DNA of 64,000 bases from an uncultured Clostridia bacterium (lineage in GTDB: Bacteria > Bacillota > Clostridia > TANB77 > CAG-508), in assembly GCA_934120675.1 (NCBI GenBank), contig CAKOUU010000004.1, positions 1 through 64,000 of the forward strand, in the 5' to 3' direction. The notes under the pieces were generated by a model. It worked only from the letters and a program-made list of their open reading frames with translations. It did not search any database and was not told where the DNA came from. The position numbers and the translations under genes are program-made. Within the stretch, counting starts at the first letter, position 1. Every line of letters starts with the position of its first letter. This document shows positions 34,804 through 43,400 of the stretch, in pieces.

Positions 34804-34907
34804 TATTTCAAATGCATATCCATCTTCTACAACTAAGACATTATTTATCTCATCACTCTTCAATTTTTCTCTAGTTTTATCTCTCAAATGAATGGCAATG
34901 ATTTTAT
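34804..34907 (-). pseudogene. C-terminal fragment of an unknown gene
   Basis: Between two operon genes a 33-codon frame without a start reads NKIIAIHLRDKTREKLKSDE then INNVLVVEDGYAFEI and stops. It is likely the tail of a deleted gene. Confidence 0.35.
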
Positions 34908-36073
34908 TTCATTTCCATATTAATTTTATTTTTTTCAATTATATACTGTGTAGATACTAGTTGATATATAACTGAAACTGCTAGTCCAATTGATGTGCAA
35001 AATGGAGATGATATAAAAGAACAAAAAATTCTAATTATATTGGCAATTTGTTTACTGATAGTTGCTTTTACAGCAGAATGTTCAAGTTGTATGTATGTTA
35101 ATTTTGTTAAATAAATTGGATACATATATAAACTTACCAATTCTATACTTACTATGATTGATGTTGCCATTATATCTACCTTATAACTTGGATATAATAT
35201 AATACCCATTATAATACTTGATATAATTAACAAATATACTAATTTTCTACTATTTTTTATATGTTCTTTATATGAAAATTCTTTTTTAGTAATATCAATT
35301 TGTGCTACTGTTTTTATTGCATAAGCAATATCCCATTGAGTATCTGTTATTAAAGTTGCAAATGATGTTGCTAAAATATATTTTTCACCAAAATCAAATG
35401 AATTTTTAAAACCAAACAAATAAATTATAAACATACTAATTTCCGCAAACAAATATACAGAATCATATTTAATACAATTTACTATATTAATTTTAAATTT
35501 TGTTTTTTCTACTATTCTAAACATCATAATAACAACAAAAATACTCATACATATTACTGAAATTCCAACAATTTTTATTTGTTCTTTTGTTATTAAACTC
35601 ATTATAATTAATGAAGAAAAATTTATTAAATTGAATAGCAAACTATATTTGTTAGCTCTTTTATTTTCTTCTTCAAAATACAACTTACACAAAGATAAAT
35701 TTAATAATAATTGAAAAAACATTTGAATAACAGCATATACTCCAAATATTTTATATGTATCAATATCCATGTTCATAAAAGTTATATATTTATCTATGTT
35801 TATTGCAACGCATCCTAGTATTATCAATCCTATACCAGAACCCAATACCACCCCAGAAAAAACACTATTTTTATTTTTATCTCTAATTGAACTTATATTA
35901 GCACCTGTTCCAAAAACACTTTGTATTGCACTTACAACAAATTGCATCGGATATATTAATGAAAATATATTGATTAAATTTTTATCCACTAATATTCCAA
36001 GTAAAAACCATCCTAAAATTGGAGTTACAGATGTTAAAAATGTATCAAAACCTATTCTTAATAATCTATTCAT
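34904..36073 (-). CDS. MATE/MOP-like multidrug or polysaccharide flippase-type membrane protein
   Basis: 389 residues with 11-12 helices. The N-terminus (FDTFLTSVTPILGWFLLGIL) and a repeat-like second half beginning near residue 230 (ATSFATLITDTQWDIAYAIK) resemble the MATE/MOP superfamily, but no diagnostic motif lets me name a subfamily. It is 17 bases from the HD gene and part of the operon. Export of a nucleoside-related product is one possible role. Confidence 0.6.
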   Translation of the reverse strand: MNRLLRIGFDTFLTSVTPILGWFLLGILVDKNLINIFSLIYPMQFVVSAIQSVFGTGANISSIRDKNKNSVFSGVVLGSGIGLIILGCVAINIDKYITFMNMDIDTYKIFGVYAVIQMFFQLLLNLSLCKLYFEEENKRANKYSLLFNLINFSSLIIMSLITKEQIKIVGISVICMSIFVVIMMFRIVEKTKFKINIVNCIKYDSVYLFAEISMFIIYLFGFKNSFDFGEKYILATSFATLITDTQWDIAYAIKTVAQIDITKKEFSYKEHIKNSRKLVYLLIISSIIMGIILYPSYKVDIMATSIIVSIELVSLYMYPIYLTKLTYIQLEHSAVKATISKQIANIIRIFCSFISSPFCTSIGLAVSVIYQLVSTQYIIEKNKINMEMK

Positions 36074-36090
36074 TTTATTTCTCCAATTTA

Positions 36091-36699
36091 CTATAAATTA
36101 TTCTTTATTTCTGGAAATAAATCATAAAGATTATATCCTAATAAACTGTCAAAATATTCTTTTAATTTCATAGTTTGTTCTATGTGATAATGTGTTTTAG
36201 CAAATACGCCATGTCTTAGTAATAAATCTATCATTCTTTTTTCAACAGTTAATGTTTTAGTTGTACACATTAAATCACAAAGGCTTATTATTTTTTCTTC
36301 CAAACTATATTCATTCTTTATATATTCTTTCACAAAATTATAATGTATATTAGATTTGTCTGTTTCATTTCTATCATTTGATATGCAGTCTATATCATTA
36401 TTTAAAAAAGAATGTTTAATACAAATTCCTGCGTATTCTTCATCATACCCAAGACTTTTTATATAGTTATAACCATTTATAGCATGAGGAAATACTCCTC
36501 CATGCTCATTAAATTTTTTTCCTATATCATGAATATAACCAAATGATATTACCTTATCAATATCTACATTTATGCCTTTATCTTTTAATGCCTTTGCGAT
36601 TTTACCTGCACTATTTCCTACACATATGCAATGGTCAATCCATCTATTATTTCTCTCTTTTTCTAATAAATTTCTTGCTTCTTCACTTGTTAATTTCAT
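36091..36699 (-). CDS. HD-domain phosphohydrolase
   Basis: 202 residues. The metal-site residues are in order: H18 (WIDHCICVG), H56-D57 (FGYIHDIGKKFNEHGGVFPH) and later CIKHSF (about residue 97) and DLMCTTKTLTV. The YqeK/YfbR-like layout suggests hydrolysis of a nucleotide phosphoester. It is 3 bases downstream of the HAD-nucleoside hydrolase gene, a tight coupling that supports work on the same nucleotide pool. Confidence 0.8.
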   Translation of the reverse strand: MKLTSEEARNLLEKERNNRWIDHCICVGNSAGKIAKALKDKGINVDIDKVISFGYIHDIGKKFNEHGGVFPHAINGYNYIKSLGYDEEYAGICIKHSFLNNDIDCISNDRNETDKSNIHYNFVKEYIKNEYSLEEKIISLCDLMCTTKTLTVEKRMIDLLLRHGVFAKTHYHIEQTMKLKEYFDSLLGYNLYDLFPEIKNNL

Positions 36700-36702
36700 A
36701 AA

Positions 36703-38136
36703 TCATTCTCCTAGTTTCTTAAATAAATTTTCATATATTTTATCTCTATCTAATTTAGTAACAAAAGTAATAATATGTCTATTATCAGTCAATTCGTAAG
36801 AACTATCTTCTCTGATATTAGGACAACTTATTTCTTTTGTATTAAACCAATTTTTATTTATCATATATGCTATTACTGATATATCCCAAATCACTCTTGT
36901 TTCTTGCGCACCATGATATCCATCATTATAAAATCTTTCAATTAAATAATTGCACAATTTTGATTTATTTTCCAAATTATTTTTTAAAGTATTTATATCT
37001 ATTTTCAAGTCTGATACAACATTTTTGCATGGTAATATAGTCATTTTTACTTTTGAATTGAATACTATTTTTACTGCTTCAATATCCTGTTTAAAATTAT
37101 ATTCAAGATTATCTTTATATCCTAGTTCATTTCCACCTAACCATATAACTTCTATTTTATCAATTATTTTAGGTTCTTTCTTAATTGCTAAAGCAACATT
37201 TGTAATTGCTCCAATTGCTAAAATATATGTCTTTTTATTTTTACTTGCAATTTCTATAATTTTATTTACAGCGTCATTAGTTTCATCATATCCATTTTGT
37301 ATATACTCCATTGAACCTTTAAATACTTTATTATTTATGTTAAAATTTAACCATTTGCATATTTTTAAAATTTCGTTATAACTTAATTCTTGTCCTTCTC
37401 TTACTGACACATTTCTTGATTTATGTGAATATGGTGCTACTGTAATTGCTTCAATATTAAATTTATCTTGATTTTTCAATAAATACGCTAGTGCAAATTG
37501 GTCATCACATTCATTATATGTGTCTGTATCTAATATTACATTTACTTTTTCTTTTTTATAATTTGTAATAAATTCATAAATTTCTTTCCAATTGTAAATT
37601 CTTGTTATTTCTGTTGCATATCTATTAGACGGCTTGTCCATTATAAGTGTAGTAATATTTTTTTGAAAACATTCTCTACAAATTCTGGCTGAATCATCTA
37701 TCATTACATCAATGTCATTTTCTAAACATTTTTCTGCCTTACCTTGTTTTCCATTTTTATATCCGTTTGTGAATATTAATTTATCATATACTATTCCTTT
37801 TTCTTTTAGCCATTTTTTTGTTATAGTATATGGATCTTTATATTCTCCATTATCTCTACCTGTAATAATTACTATTGTATGTCCATCTTTTTTTAGTTTT
37901 TCAATATATTCTTTTGCACCTTCAATTATATCTAGACTAGGAGTTATTCTTCCTATATTTTCTAAATAAAATGTCCATATTTCATCATCAGTCCAGTCAA
38001 ACATTCCTTTTGTCATATATGCTTCTGGGTTAATTATTCCTGTATTTCTTAGTTCTTTGTCATGTATTAAAAATTCTTTTTTTAATACTTCATCAAAGTT
38101 TGATATTACATTATCTATATCTATTCCTATGTTCAT
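36703..38136 (-). CDS. HAD 5'-nucleotidase-like domain fused to a nucleoside hydrolase
   Basis: 477 residues. Residues 1-190 are an NT5C-type HAD: MNIGIDIDNVISNFDEVLKK, HTIVIITGRDNGEYKDPY and IDVMIDDSARICREC. Residues ~195-477 are an inosine/uridine-type nucleoside hydrolase: ILDTDTYNECDDQFALAYLL (Ca site), ILAIGAITNVALAI, WLGGNE and RVIWDISVIAY. The fusion would dephosphorylate a nucleotide and then cut the N-glycosidic bond. It ends in TGA, overlapping the spacing to the HD gene. This fusion is the strongest clue that the operon handles nucleotides. Confidence 0.88.
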   Translation of the reverse strand: MNIGIDIDNVISNFDEVLKKEFLIHDKELRNTGIINPEAYMTKGMFDWTDDEIWTFYLENIGRITPSLDIIEGAKEYIEKLKKDGHTIVIITGRDNGEYKDPYTITKKWLKEKGIVYDKLIFTNGYKNGKQGKAEKCLENDIDVMIDDSARICRECFQKNITTLIMDKPSNRYATEITRIYNWKEIYEFITNYKKEKVNVILDTDTYNECDDQFALAYLLKNQDKFNIEAITVAPYSHKSRNVSVREGQELSYNEILKICKWLNFNINNKVFKGSMEYIQNGYDETNDAVNKIIEIASKNKKTYILAIGAITNVALAIKKEPKIIDKIEVIWLGGNELGYKDNLEYNFKQDIEAVKIVFNSKVKMTILPCKNVVSDLKIDINTLKNNLENKSKLCNYLIERFYNDGYHGAQETRVIWDISVIAYMINKNWFNTKEISCPNIREDSSYELTDNRHIITFVTKLDRDKIYENLFKKLGE

Positions 38137-38140
38137 ATTC

Positions 38141-38935
38141 TTAACTCCCTGTACTTCTATATTTATTTAGTGCCCAATTCCAAACTTTAATAGCAATTAT
38201 CCATAAGATTACCATTATAATTGGAGATAAATAAATCATATATTTATCCATTCCTAAATAATTCATCGTTGGATGATATGCAACAAACGCAAATGGTAAA
38301 ACTACTGTTATTAGTAGTTTAATAAATCCGTTATATATATCAATTGGATATTGTGCAAATGTATGTATTCTGTAAAATGTCCATATTACTTCATTAGACT
38401 TATATGTCCAAAATGATGCAATACTAAATATAGTTAATATAGCTCCAATAATTGCAGCCCCAATAATACTAAATACAACTATTTTTAAAACAAGGAAAAA
38501 TGTAATTGGAATAGATAACTCTATTAACATTTTTATTGCTATAAATAATCCTAATCCAAAATATCCAATAGCTGTAAAACTTTTTGAACTCCCTATTATT
38601 GAAATTAGTGGATGAACTGGTCTTAATAAGATTTTATCAAATTCTCCATCTCTAATGTATTTTGGTCCTATATCATATAATGAATCAAAACATAAGTCCA
38701 GAATTCCAATTGATATCAATGTTGTACCATATAATAAAAGTACTTGTTTAAAGTTCCAGCCTGCAAGATTTTCTGTATTTTGAAATGTAATCCAAATAAA
38801 TATAACTTCTACTGCTTGAGTAACTATTTGTGAAATCATACCGGTTAAACAATCTATTCTATATATTAGTAGTTCTTTTAAAGATGCTACGAAAAATGAT
38901 AAGTACAATTTAATATTGTCAAATACTCTTCTCAT
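38141..38935 (-). CDS. ABC-2 type permease (COG3694-like)
   Basis: 264 residues from the ATG at 38933-38935 (GGAGG 6 bases upstream, at the end of the previous permease gene). About six helices; VEVIFIWITFQNTENLAG, the soluble FDKILLRPVHPLISIIGSSK and WTYKSNEVIW are the family marks of the DUF990-type permease. It acts with the other permease and ATPase encoded just upstream. Confidence 0.85.
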   Translation of the reverse strand: MRRVFDNIKLYLSFFVASLKELLIYRIDCLTGMISQIVTQAVEVIFIWITFQNTENLAGWNFKQVLLLYGTTLISIGILDLCFDSLYDIGPKYIRDGEFDKILLRPVHPLISIIGSSKSFTAIGYFGLGLFIAIKMLIELSIPITFFLVLKIVVFSIIGAAIIGAILTIFSIASFWTYKSNEVIWTFYRIHTFAQYPIDIYNGFIKLLITVVLPFAFVAYHPTMNYLGMDKYMIYLSPIIMVILWIIAIKVWNWALNKYRSTGS

Positions 38936-38936
38936 T

Positions 38937-39728
38937 TTATCCTCCATTTATTGTTATTTTCTTTACTGAATATTTAAAAAATGCTTTTGATATTGCATAT
39001 AAAATCAATGACCATAATATTAATTTTAATATTATAAATCCTATTTCATTCAAAGGAATATTTCCTAAATAAATATTTATAGGAGTATATATAAATTCTT
39101 TAAATGGAAGTATATTTGCAATTTTTTGAAACCATTCAGGAAATAATGTAAGTGGTGCAATTAATCCTGAAAAAATTGATATAATTGATTGCCTTAAAAT
39201 TTGCATTCCCCATATTGAGTTCGTATAAAAGCCAATTGTTCCAACTATCATTTGTATAAAAAATGATATTGGAAGTATAAGTATTATTACAAATATAAAT
39301 AATAAAAAATTTATAAAACTTACAGGAAGTTGTACACTCCAAAAAAATGAACATATTATAAATGTTGCTATTGAGATTGGAATTGCATATCCAATTTCTC
39401 CCATATATAATCCAAAACAATATTTAAAATATGATATTGGACTTAATAATTCTTTATTTAATTGACCTTTTCTAATTGACTCTGCAATATCTTCATTTAT
39501 TCCCCACGTTGCTATTGCTTTTATCGAAATAACTAAAATATAATATGTAACCATATATTCTATACTATATCCACCTGCATTACCTGTTTGATAATATATT
39601 GCTTGCCATACAAAAATATAAACAACAACTTCTACTATTCTATTTAATGTCCATAAAAAGAAATTGGATTTATAAATAGAATATTGTTTAAAATGTACTC
39701 GTGCTAATGCTAACCATGTTTCTAACAT
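38937..39728 (-). CDS. ABC-2 type permease (COG4587-like)
   Basis: 263 residues, six helices. KSNFFLWTLNRIVEVVVYIF near the N-terminus and SIRKGQLNKELLSPISYFKY (about residue 85) are typical of this permease group. ATG has GAGGAG 7 bases upstream and overlaps the ATPase stop by 7 bases. Confidence 0.85.
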   Translation of the reverse strand: MLETWLALARVHFKQYSIYKSNFFLWTLNRIVEVVVYIFVWQAIYYQTGNAGGYSIEYMVTYYILVISIKAIATWGINEDIAESIRKGQLNKELLSPISYFKYCFGLYMGEIGYAIPISIATFIICSFFWSVQLPVSFINFLLFIFVIILILPISFFIQMIVGTIGFYTNSIWGMQILRQSIISIFSGLIAPLTLFPEWFQKIANILPFKEFIYTPINIYLGNIPLNEIGFIILKLILWSLILYAISKAFFKYSVKKITINGG

Positions 39729-40720
39729 ATTTTTACTCCTCTATATATTTCTTTTAATATATCTTCTAATTCTGCTTCTTTCATATGAATATCTACTATA
39801 TCTCCATATTTTGAAATCATCTCGACTATTTTTACAATTGTCATTTTATCATGGTCAAATTTTATTTTTATGCTTTCTTCGTTTTCTTCTACAATTTCAA
39901 AGTCTTCATCATATAAACTTTCAGTTATACTCGCTTTTTTATTTTTTAAAATGATTTCAGCTGAAACACTATTTCCATATGTATCTTTGAATTTTTGTTT
40001 TTCTCCATCAAAGATTATTTGACCTTTATCTAATAGTATTATTCTGTCACATACATCTTCAATGTCCTTTAAATCATGTGTTGTAAGTATTACTGTTGTA
40101 TTTTTTTCTTTATTTATATCTTTAATAAATTTTCTAATATTCTCTTTTACTAAAACATCCAGTCCAATTGTTGGTTCATCTAAATAAACTATTTTAGGAT
40201 TATGCAAAAATGTTGCTGCAATTTCACATCTCATTTTTTGTCCTAAACTTAGGTTCTTAACTTGTTTTTCTAGTAAATCTTCTAATTGTAATAATTCAGT
40301 AAATTGTTTTAAATTTTTTCTGTATTCATTTTCTGGAATTTTATACATCTTTTTAATTAATCTAAAAGATTCAATTACAGGCAAATCCCACCATAGCTGT
40401 GTTTTTTGTCCAAAAACAGCACCTATATTTTTGTTATTTTCTATTCTTTTTTCATTTGGCACAATTCCATTTACTACAACTTGTCCAGATGTTGGTGATA
40501 ACAGACCTGTGAGCATTTTTATTGTTGTTGATTTTCCTGCTCCATTTTCTCCTATGTAGCCTACTAATTCACCTTCGTTAATATTAAAATTTATATTATT
40601 TACTGCTGTAAATTCTTTATATTTTGGTTTAATTAGATTTTTTAAGTAACCTAATAATCCATCTTCTTTTTCTATAATTTTATAGTTTTTTACTAAATCT
40701 TTTACTTCTATTAATGACAT
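39722..40720 (-). CDS. ABC transporter ATP-binding protein (COG4586-like)
   Basis: 332 residues. Walker A GENGAGKSTTIKML (about residue 58), Q-loop FGQKTQLWWDLPVIESFRLI with the WWDLP insert characteristic of COG4586, signature LSLGQKMRCEIAA (about 157), Walker B IVYLDEPTIGLDVL and H-loop TTHDLKDIE. A ~90-residue C-terminal regulatory region follows. With the two permeases it forms an exporter of unknown substrate. Confidence 0.93.
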   Translation of the reverse strand: MSLIEVKDLVKNYKIIEKEDGLLGYLKNLIKPKYKEFTAVNNINFNINEGELVGYIGENGAGKSTTIKMLTGLLSPTSGQVVVNGIVPNEKRIENNKNIGAVFGQKTQLWWDLPVIESFRLIKKMYKIPENEYRKNLKQFTELLQLEDLLEKQVKNLSLGQKMRCEIAATFLHNPKIVYLDEPTIGLDVLVKENIRKFIKDINKEKNTTVILTTHDLKDIEDVCDRIILLDKGQIIFDGEKQKFKDTYGNSVSAEIILKNKKASITESLYDEDFEIVEENEESIKIKFDHDKMTIVKIVEMISKYGDIVDIHMKEAELEDILKEIYRGVKIC

Positions 40721-40738
40721 TATTTTCTCTTCTCCATT

Positions 40739-41332
40739 TTAGAATATTTCTTTTATTTTTCTATATATATCATACCAACTATAACATCTATAAATATTTT
40801 TTCCATTACATTGTTCATTATAATTTGCATGATAGCAAATTACAGGTATTTCATTAGAAATTGTATTTATATTTTTAGGCTTATCTTCAATCATTAAATC
40901 TATATTATTTTGTTTGCATATTTCCAATTTATCTTCTGGACTAAAGATTATATTGTCATAATGTATTTGATTAATTTTTAGCCAATTTAATACAATATTT
41001 CTATTTTCTTCTATTGTCATTACATCTGCTGAATGGCTTAAAAAAGAACCTCTAGCCGTAATTATATAAATTTCATGTCCATCTTCTTTTAATTTATCAA
41101 TTACTTCATTTGCAAATTTTCTTGCTTCTACATTAATTGAATACTCTCGAAAATATTTATTCCAAAATTCATCATCTAATTTTATATCTACATCAAATAT
41201 TTCATTTGTTTCATATCCCTTGTAATTCTTTATTTTTAAACCATATTTTTCATAAAAAAACTTACTTCCATAGTCTAACTGCCATTGTTCTACATCAGTT
41301 AAAACTCCATCTATATCAATTCCTATTTTCAT
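40739..41332 (-). CDS. HAD superfamily, 5'-nucleotidase-like protein
   Basis: 197 residues. MKIGIDIDGVLTDVEQWQLD (nucleophile Asp6, Asp8), HEIYIITARGSFLSHSADVM, DNIIFSPEDKLEICKQ and IDLMIEDKPKNIN are the HAD motifs of the NT5C-like family. First gene of the 31-41 kb operon, 18 bases before the ABC ATPase. Start: ATG with TAGGAGG upstream. Confidence 0.85.
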   Translation of the reverse strand: MKIGIDIDGVLTDVEQWQLDYGSKFFYEKYGLKIKNYKGYETNEIFDVDIKLDDEFWNKYFREYSINVEARKFANEVIDKLKEDGHEIYIITARGSFLSHSADVMTIEENRNIVLNWLKINQIHYDNIIFSPEDKLEICKQNNIDLMIEDKPKNINTISNEIPVICYHANYNEQCNGKNIYRCYSWYDIYRKIKEIF

Positions 41333-41339
41333 TATTTTA

Positions 41340-41610
41340 CCTCCTAATATTTCTGTATTTCTTAATTTTGTTTTATCTTATCATAAATACAATATTATTA
41401 CAATAAATCAAACTAATAAAATTAATATCTATCTTGTAAAGTCTTAAATTATTCAAAACAATTCTCCTTAAAATAATTTCGAGCAAAGGTTTTCACCTTT
41501 GCTCTTTTTATACCCTACTTTAGGCTAGGGGTTTCCTCTTCAATATACCCTACTTATAGGCTAGGGATTTCCTTTTCATAATATTTTGCAATATTACTTC
41601 CTTTAGTATA
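41340..41610 (-). promoter_or_regulatory. Structured leader of the nucleotidase/transporter operon
   Basis: About 270 untranslated bases between a strong promoter and the first HAD gene. They hold two tandem 35-base units, each with a CCCTA...TAGGG hairpin (41511-41543, 41546-41579), then a 9-bp stem GAGCAAAGG/CCTTTGCTC (41481-41504), then AAGGAG before a TTG that could start a 27-residue leader peptide (41456-41373). No riboswitch class that I know matches by eye. Confidence 0.55.
41511..41579. repeat. Two tandem 35-base hairpin units
   Basis: TACCCTACTT(AT)AGGCTAGGG repeats with identical flanks (TTTCCTNTTCA). Only two copies and no spacer, so this is not a CRISPR array. Confidence 0.75.
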
Positions 41611-41613
41611 TTC

Positions 41614-41643
41614 ATTATACTAATTTTTTATTACTTTTGTCAA
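41614..41643 (-). promoter_or_regulatory. SigA-type promoter of the operon leader
   Basis: TTGACA (41638-41643) and TATAAT (41614-41619) on the minus strand, both perfect consensus, spacer 18. Confidence 0.85.
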
Positions 41644-41675
41644 ACGAATTATCGCTTTTTGATAGTTTAAATTTA

Positions 41676-41918
41676 TTAATATAATTCATTTGCTTCTGTT
41701 TGATTTATTAAATTTTGGCTTAAACTATAATCTATTTGATTTTTTCTTTCAACATCATTTTCTATACTTTTTATATGATTTATTAATTGTGCATGTCCAT
41801 CTTCAATTTTTCCATTTTCATTAAATAGATATGAAGTTGATATTTTAAAGATACCAAATCCAATTGCAACTATAATAATTATTGCAATTGCAATTATTAC
41901 ATTCTTTCTATTCTTCAT
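41676..41918 (-). CDS. Small membrane-anchored protein, 80 residues
   Basis: ATG overlaps the upstream gene end by 11 bases. One helix (VIIAIAIIIIVAIGFGIF) then a soluble tail (INHIKSIENDVERKNQIDYS). Third gene of a LytTR module; function unknown. Confidence 0.55.
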   Translation of the reverse strand: MKNRKNVIIAIAIIIIVAIGFGIFKISTSYLFNENGKIEDGHAQLINHIKSIENDVERKNQIDYSLSQNLINQTEANELY

Positions 41919-42186
41919 TTGTTTTCCCCCTCTCTCTTGATTTTATCAATTGTTCATTAAGTTTTTTTATTGTATTTTTTGTCTTCAAGTACATAATAAT
42001 AGAAATAATAACATATATAATTGTGAAGAACAATAAATTATTTTTAATAGATTCTATAAATAAATTCAAAAAATCTGTATTATATTCACATATTTTTAGA
42101 ATAATCATTTCTGTTAAACTAAATATGCAATTAAATATAAAATAATTTATTATAAAAAATACCATAACATTAAAAATTTTTTTCAT
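41908..42186 (-). CDS. DUF3021-like membrane protein
   Basis: 92 residues with two helices and a basic cytoplasmic C-terminus (KTNTIKKLNEQLIKSRERGK). The position directly after a LytTR gene (1-base gap) and the size match the DUF3021 partners seen with such regulators, although four helices are usual. It probably modulates the regulator. Confidence 0.55.
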   Translation of the reverse strand: MKKIFNVMVFFIINYFIFNCIFSLTEMIILKICEYNTDFLNLFIESIKNNLLFFTIIYVIISIIMYLKTKNTIKKLNEQLIKSRERGKTNEE

Positions 42187-42187
42187 A

Positions 42188-42646
42188 TTACAAACTCTTA
42201 TCCTCCAAAAAATTTAATACATCTTTAATTCTTCTTCTCGAAACCTTTTCTTCTGTATCATCATATAATTTTACTATTATTTTTCCTGTTTTACTCATAT
42301 CAAAGCATTTTACAAAATTGACATTAACTATACATTTTTTCGATATTCTAATAAAACTATCATCTATGTTTTCTATTTCATATAATTTACTTCTTATTTT
42401 GTATGTTTTATTATCAACTGTTTTACAGTAATTATTTTTTCCATTACTATAAAATAGAATAATATTTTTATAATCTATATAAAACGATTTATAGTCTTCT
42501 GTAACTACAACCTTGTTTGTTTTGTAATTAGCTATATAATCAAAAATTTTTTCTGTTTCTTTATTTTTTGAATTTGCTTCAATTATAATATTTATCTCAT
42601 TGCTCTTAATATTTGTATTTATTTTTTCTGATATTCTTATTCCCAT
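42188..42646 (-). CDS. LytTR-domain DNA-binding regulator
   Basis: 152 residues without a receiver domain. The C-terminal ~95 residues are a LytTR domain: FYIDYKNIILFYSNGKNNYC, YKIRSKLYEIE, FIRISKKCIVNVNFVKCFD and a final basic strand. Stand-alone LytTR proteins usually control their own operon and a neighbouring transporter. The operator-like repeat at 42701-42719 lies just upstream, and the MacB/FtsX pair is the next operon upstream. Confidence 0.85.
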   Translation of the reverse strand: MGIRISEKINTNIKSNEINIIIEANSKNKETEKIFDYIANYKTNKVVVTEDYKSFYIDYKNIILFYSNGKNNYCKTVDNKTYKIRSKLYEIENIDDSFIRISKKCIVNVNFVKCFDMSKTGKIIVKLYDDTEEKVSRRRIKDVLNFLEDKSL

Positions 42647-42668
42647 TTTTTCCTTTCTCCATGTTTGA

Positions 42669-42719
42669 ATTATATATCTAAAAATTTTTTATATCAATAC
42701 TTAAACGATAAACGGTTGT
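42669..42719 (-). promoter_or_regulatory. Promoter and candidate LytTR operator
   Basis: On the minus strand TTGATA (42692-42697), 17-base spacer, TATAAT (42669-42674). Directly upstream AACCGTTTATCGTTTAA (42701-42717) has two CGTTTA half-sites 8 bases apart, plausible as the LytTR site. Confidence 0.55.
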
Positions 42720-42737
42720 TTTTTTAGATAATTGGTT

Positions 42738-43400
42738 TTATATTATCCTTCCATCCTCTATTTTTATAATTCTATCTGCCAATTTGGCTATTTCTAAATT
42801 ATGTGTAATCATAATAATAGTTTGTTTATAGTCTTTATTTGCCTTTTTTAAAACCTGCATAATTTCCTCACTTGATTTTGAATCTAAATTTCCTGTTGGT
42901 TCATCTGCTAAAATTATTGTTGGATTTATCATTAATGCTCTTCCTATTGCAACTTTTTGCTGTTGCCCACCTGATAGTTCATTTGGCAAATGTTTTTTTC
43001 TTTTTTCTAGTCCTAAAAATTTTATTATTTCATCTAATTTTTTGGTATCTATCTTTTTTCTGTCTAACTCTATTGGTAATGTTATATTTTCTTCCACATT
43101 CAAAGTTGGAATCAAGTTATAAAATTGATATATTATTCCTATTTTTTGTCTTCGCAAAATAGTAAGTTCTTTTTTACTCATTTTATATATATCTTTATCA
43201 TAAAAATACACTTTTCCACTTGTTGGCTTTTCTAGTCCTGCAATTGAATGTAACAATGTTGATTTTCCGCTTCCAGAAGGTCCTATTATAGCAATAAATT
43301 CTCCTTCTTCTACTTGAAAAGAAATGTCGTCTAATGCTTTAACTTCTGTTTCTCCACTCCCATATACTTTCTTTAAATTTTCTATTTTTAAAATATTCAT
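42738..43400 (-). CDS. MacB/LolD-type ABC ATPase
   Basis: 220 residues. Walker A GPSGSGKSTLL (about residue 39), Q-loop YQFYNLIPTLNVEENI, signature LSGGQQQKVAIGRAL, Walker B ILADEPTGNLDSKSSEEI, H-loop THN. Overlaps the permease gene by 4 bases (ATGA). Pairs of this type act as mechanotransmission exporters, often for peptides. Confidence 0.95.
   Translation of the reverse strand: MNILKIENLKKVYGSGETEVKALDDISFQVEEGEFIAIIGPSGSGKSTLLHSIAGLEKPTSGKVYFYDKDIYKMSKKELTILRRQKIGIIYQFYNLIPTLNVEENITLPIELDRKKIDTKKLDEIIKFLGLEKRKKHLPNELSGGQQQKVAIGRALMINPTIILADEPTGNLDSKSSEEIMQVLKKANKDYKQTIIMITHNLEIAKLADRIIKIEDGRII

Noticed and set aside
41511..41579. Possible CRISPR array
   Set aside because: Only two units, directly tandem with no spacer, and each unit is a hairpin within a promoter leader.
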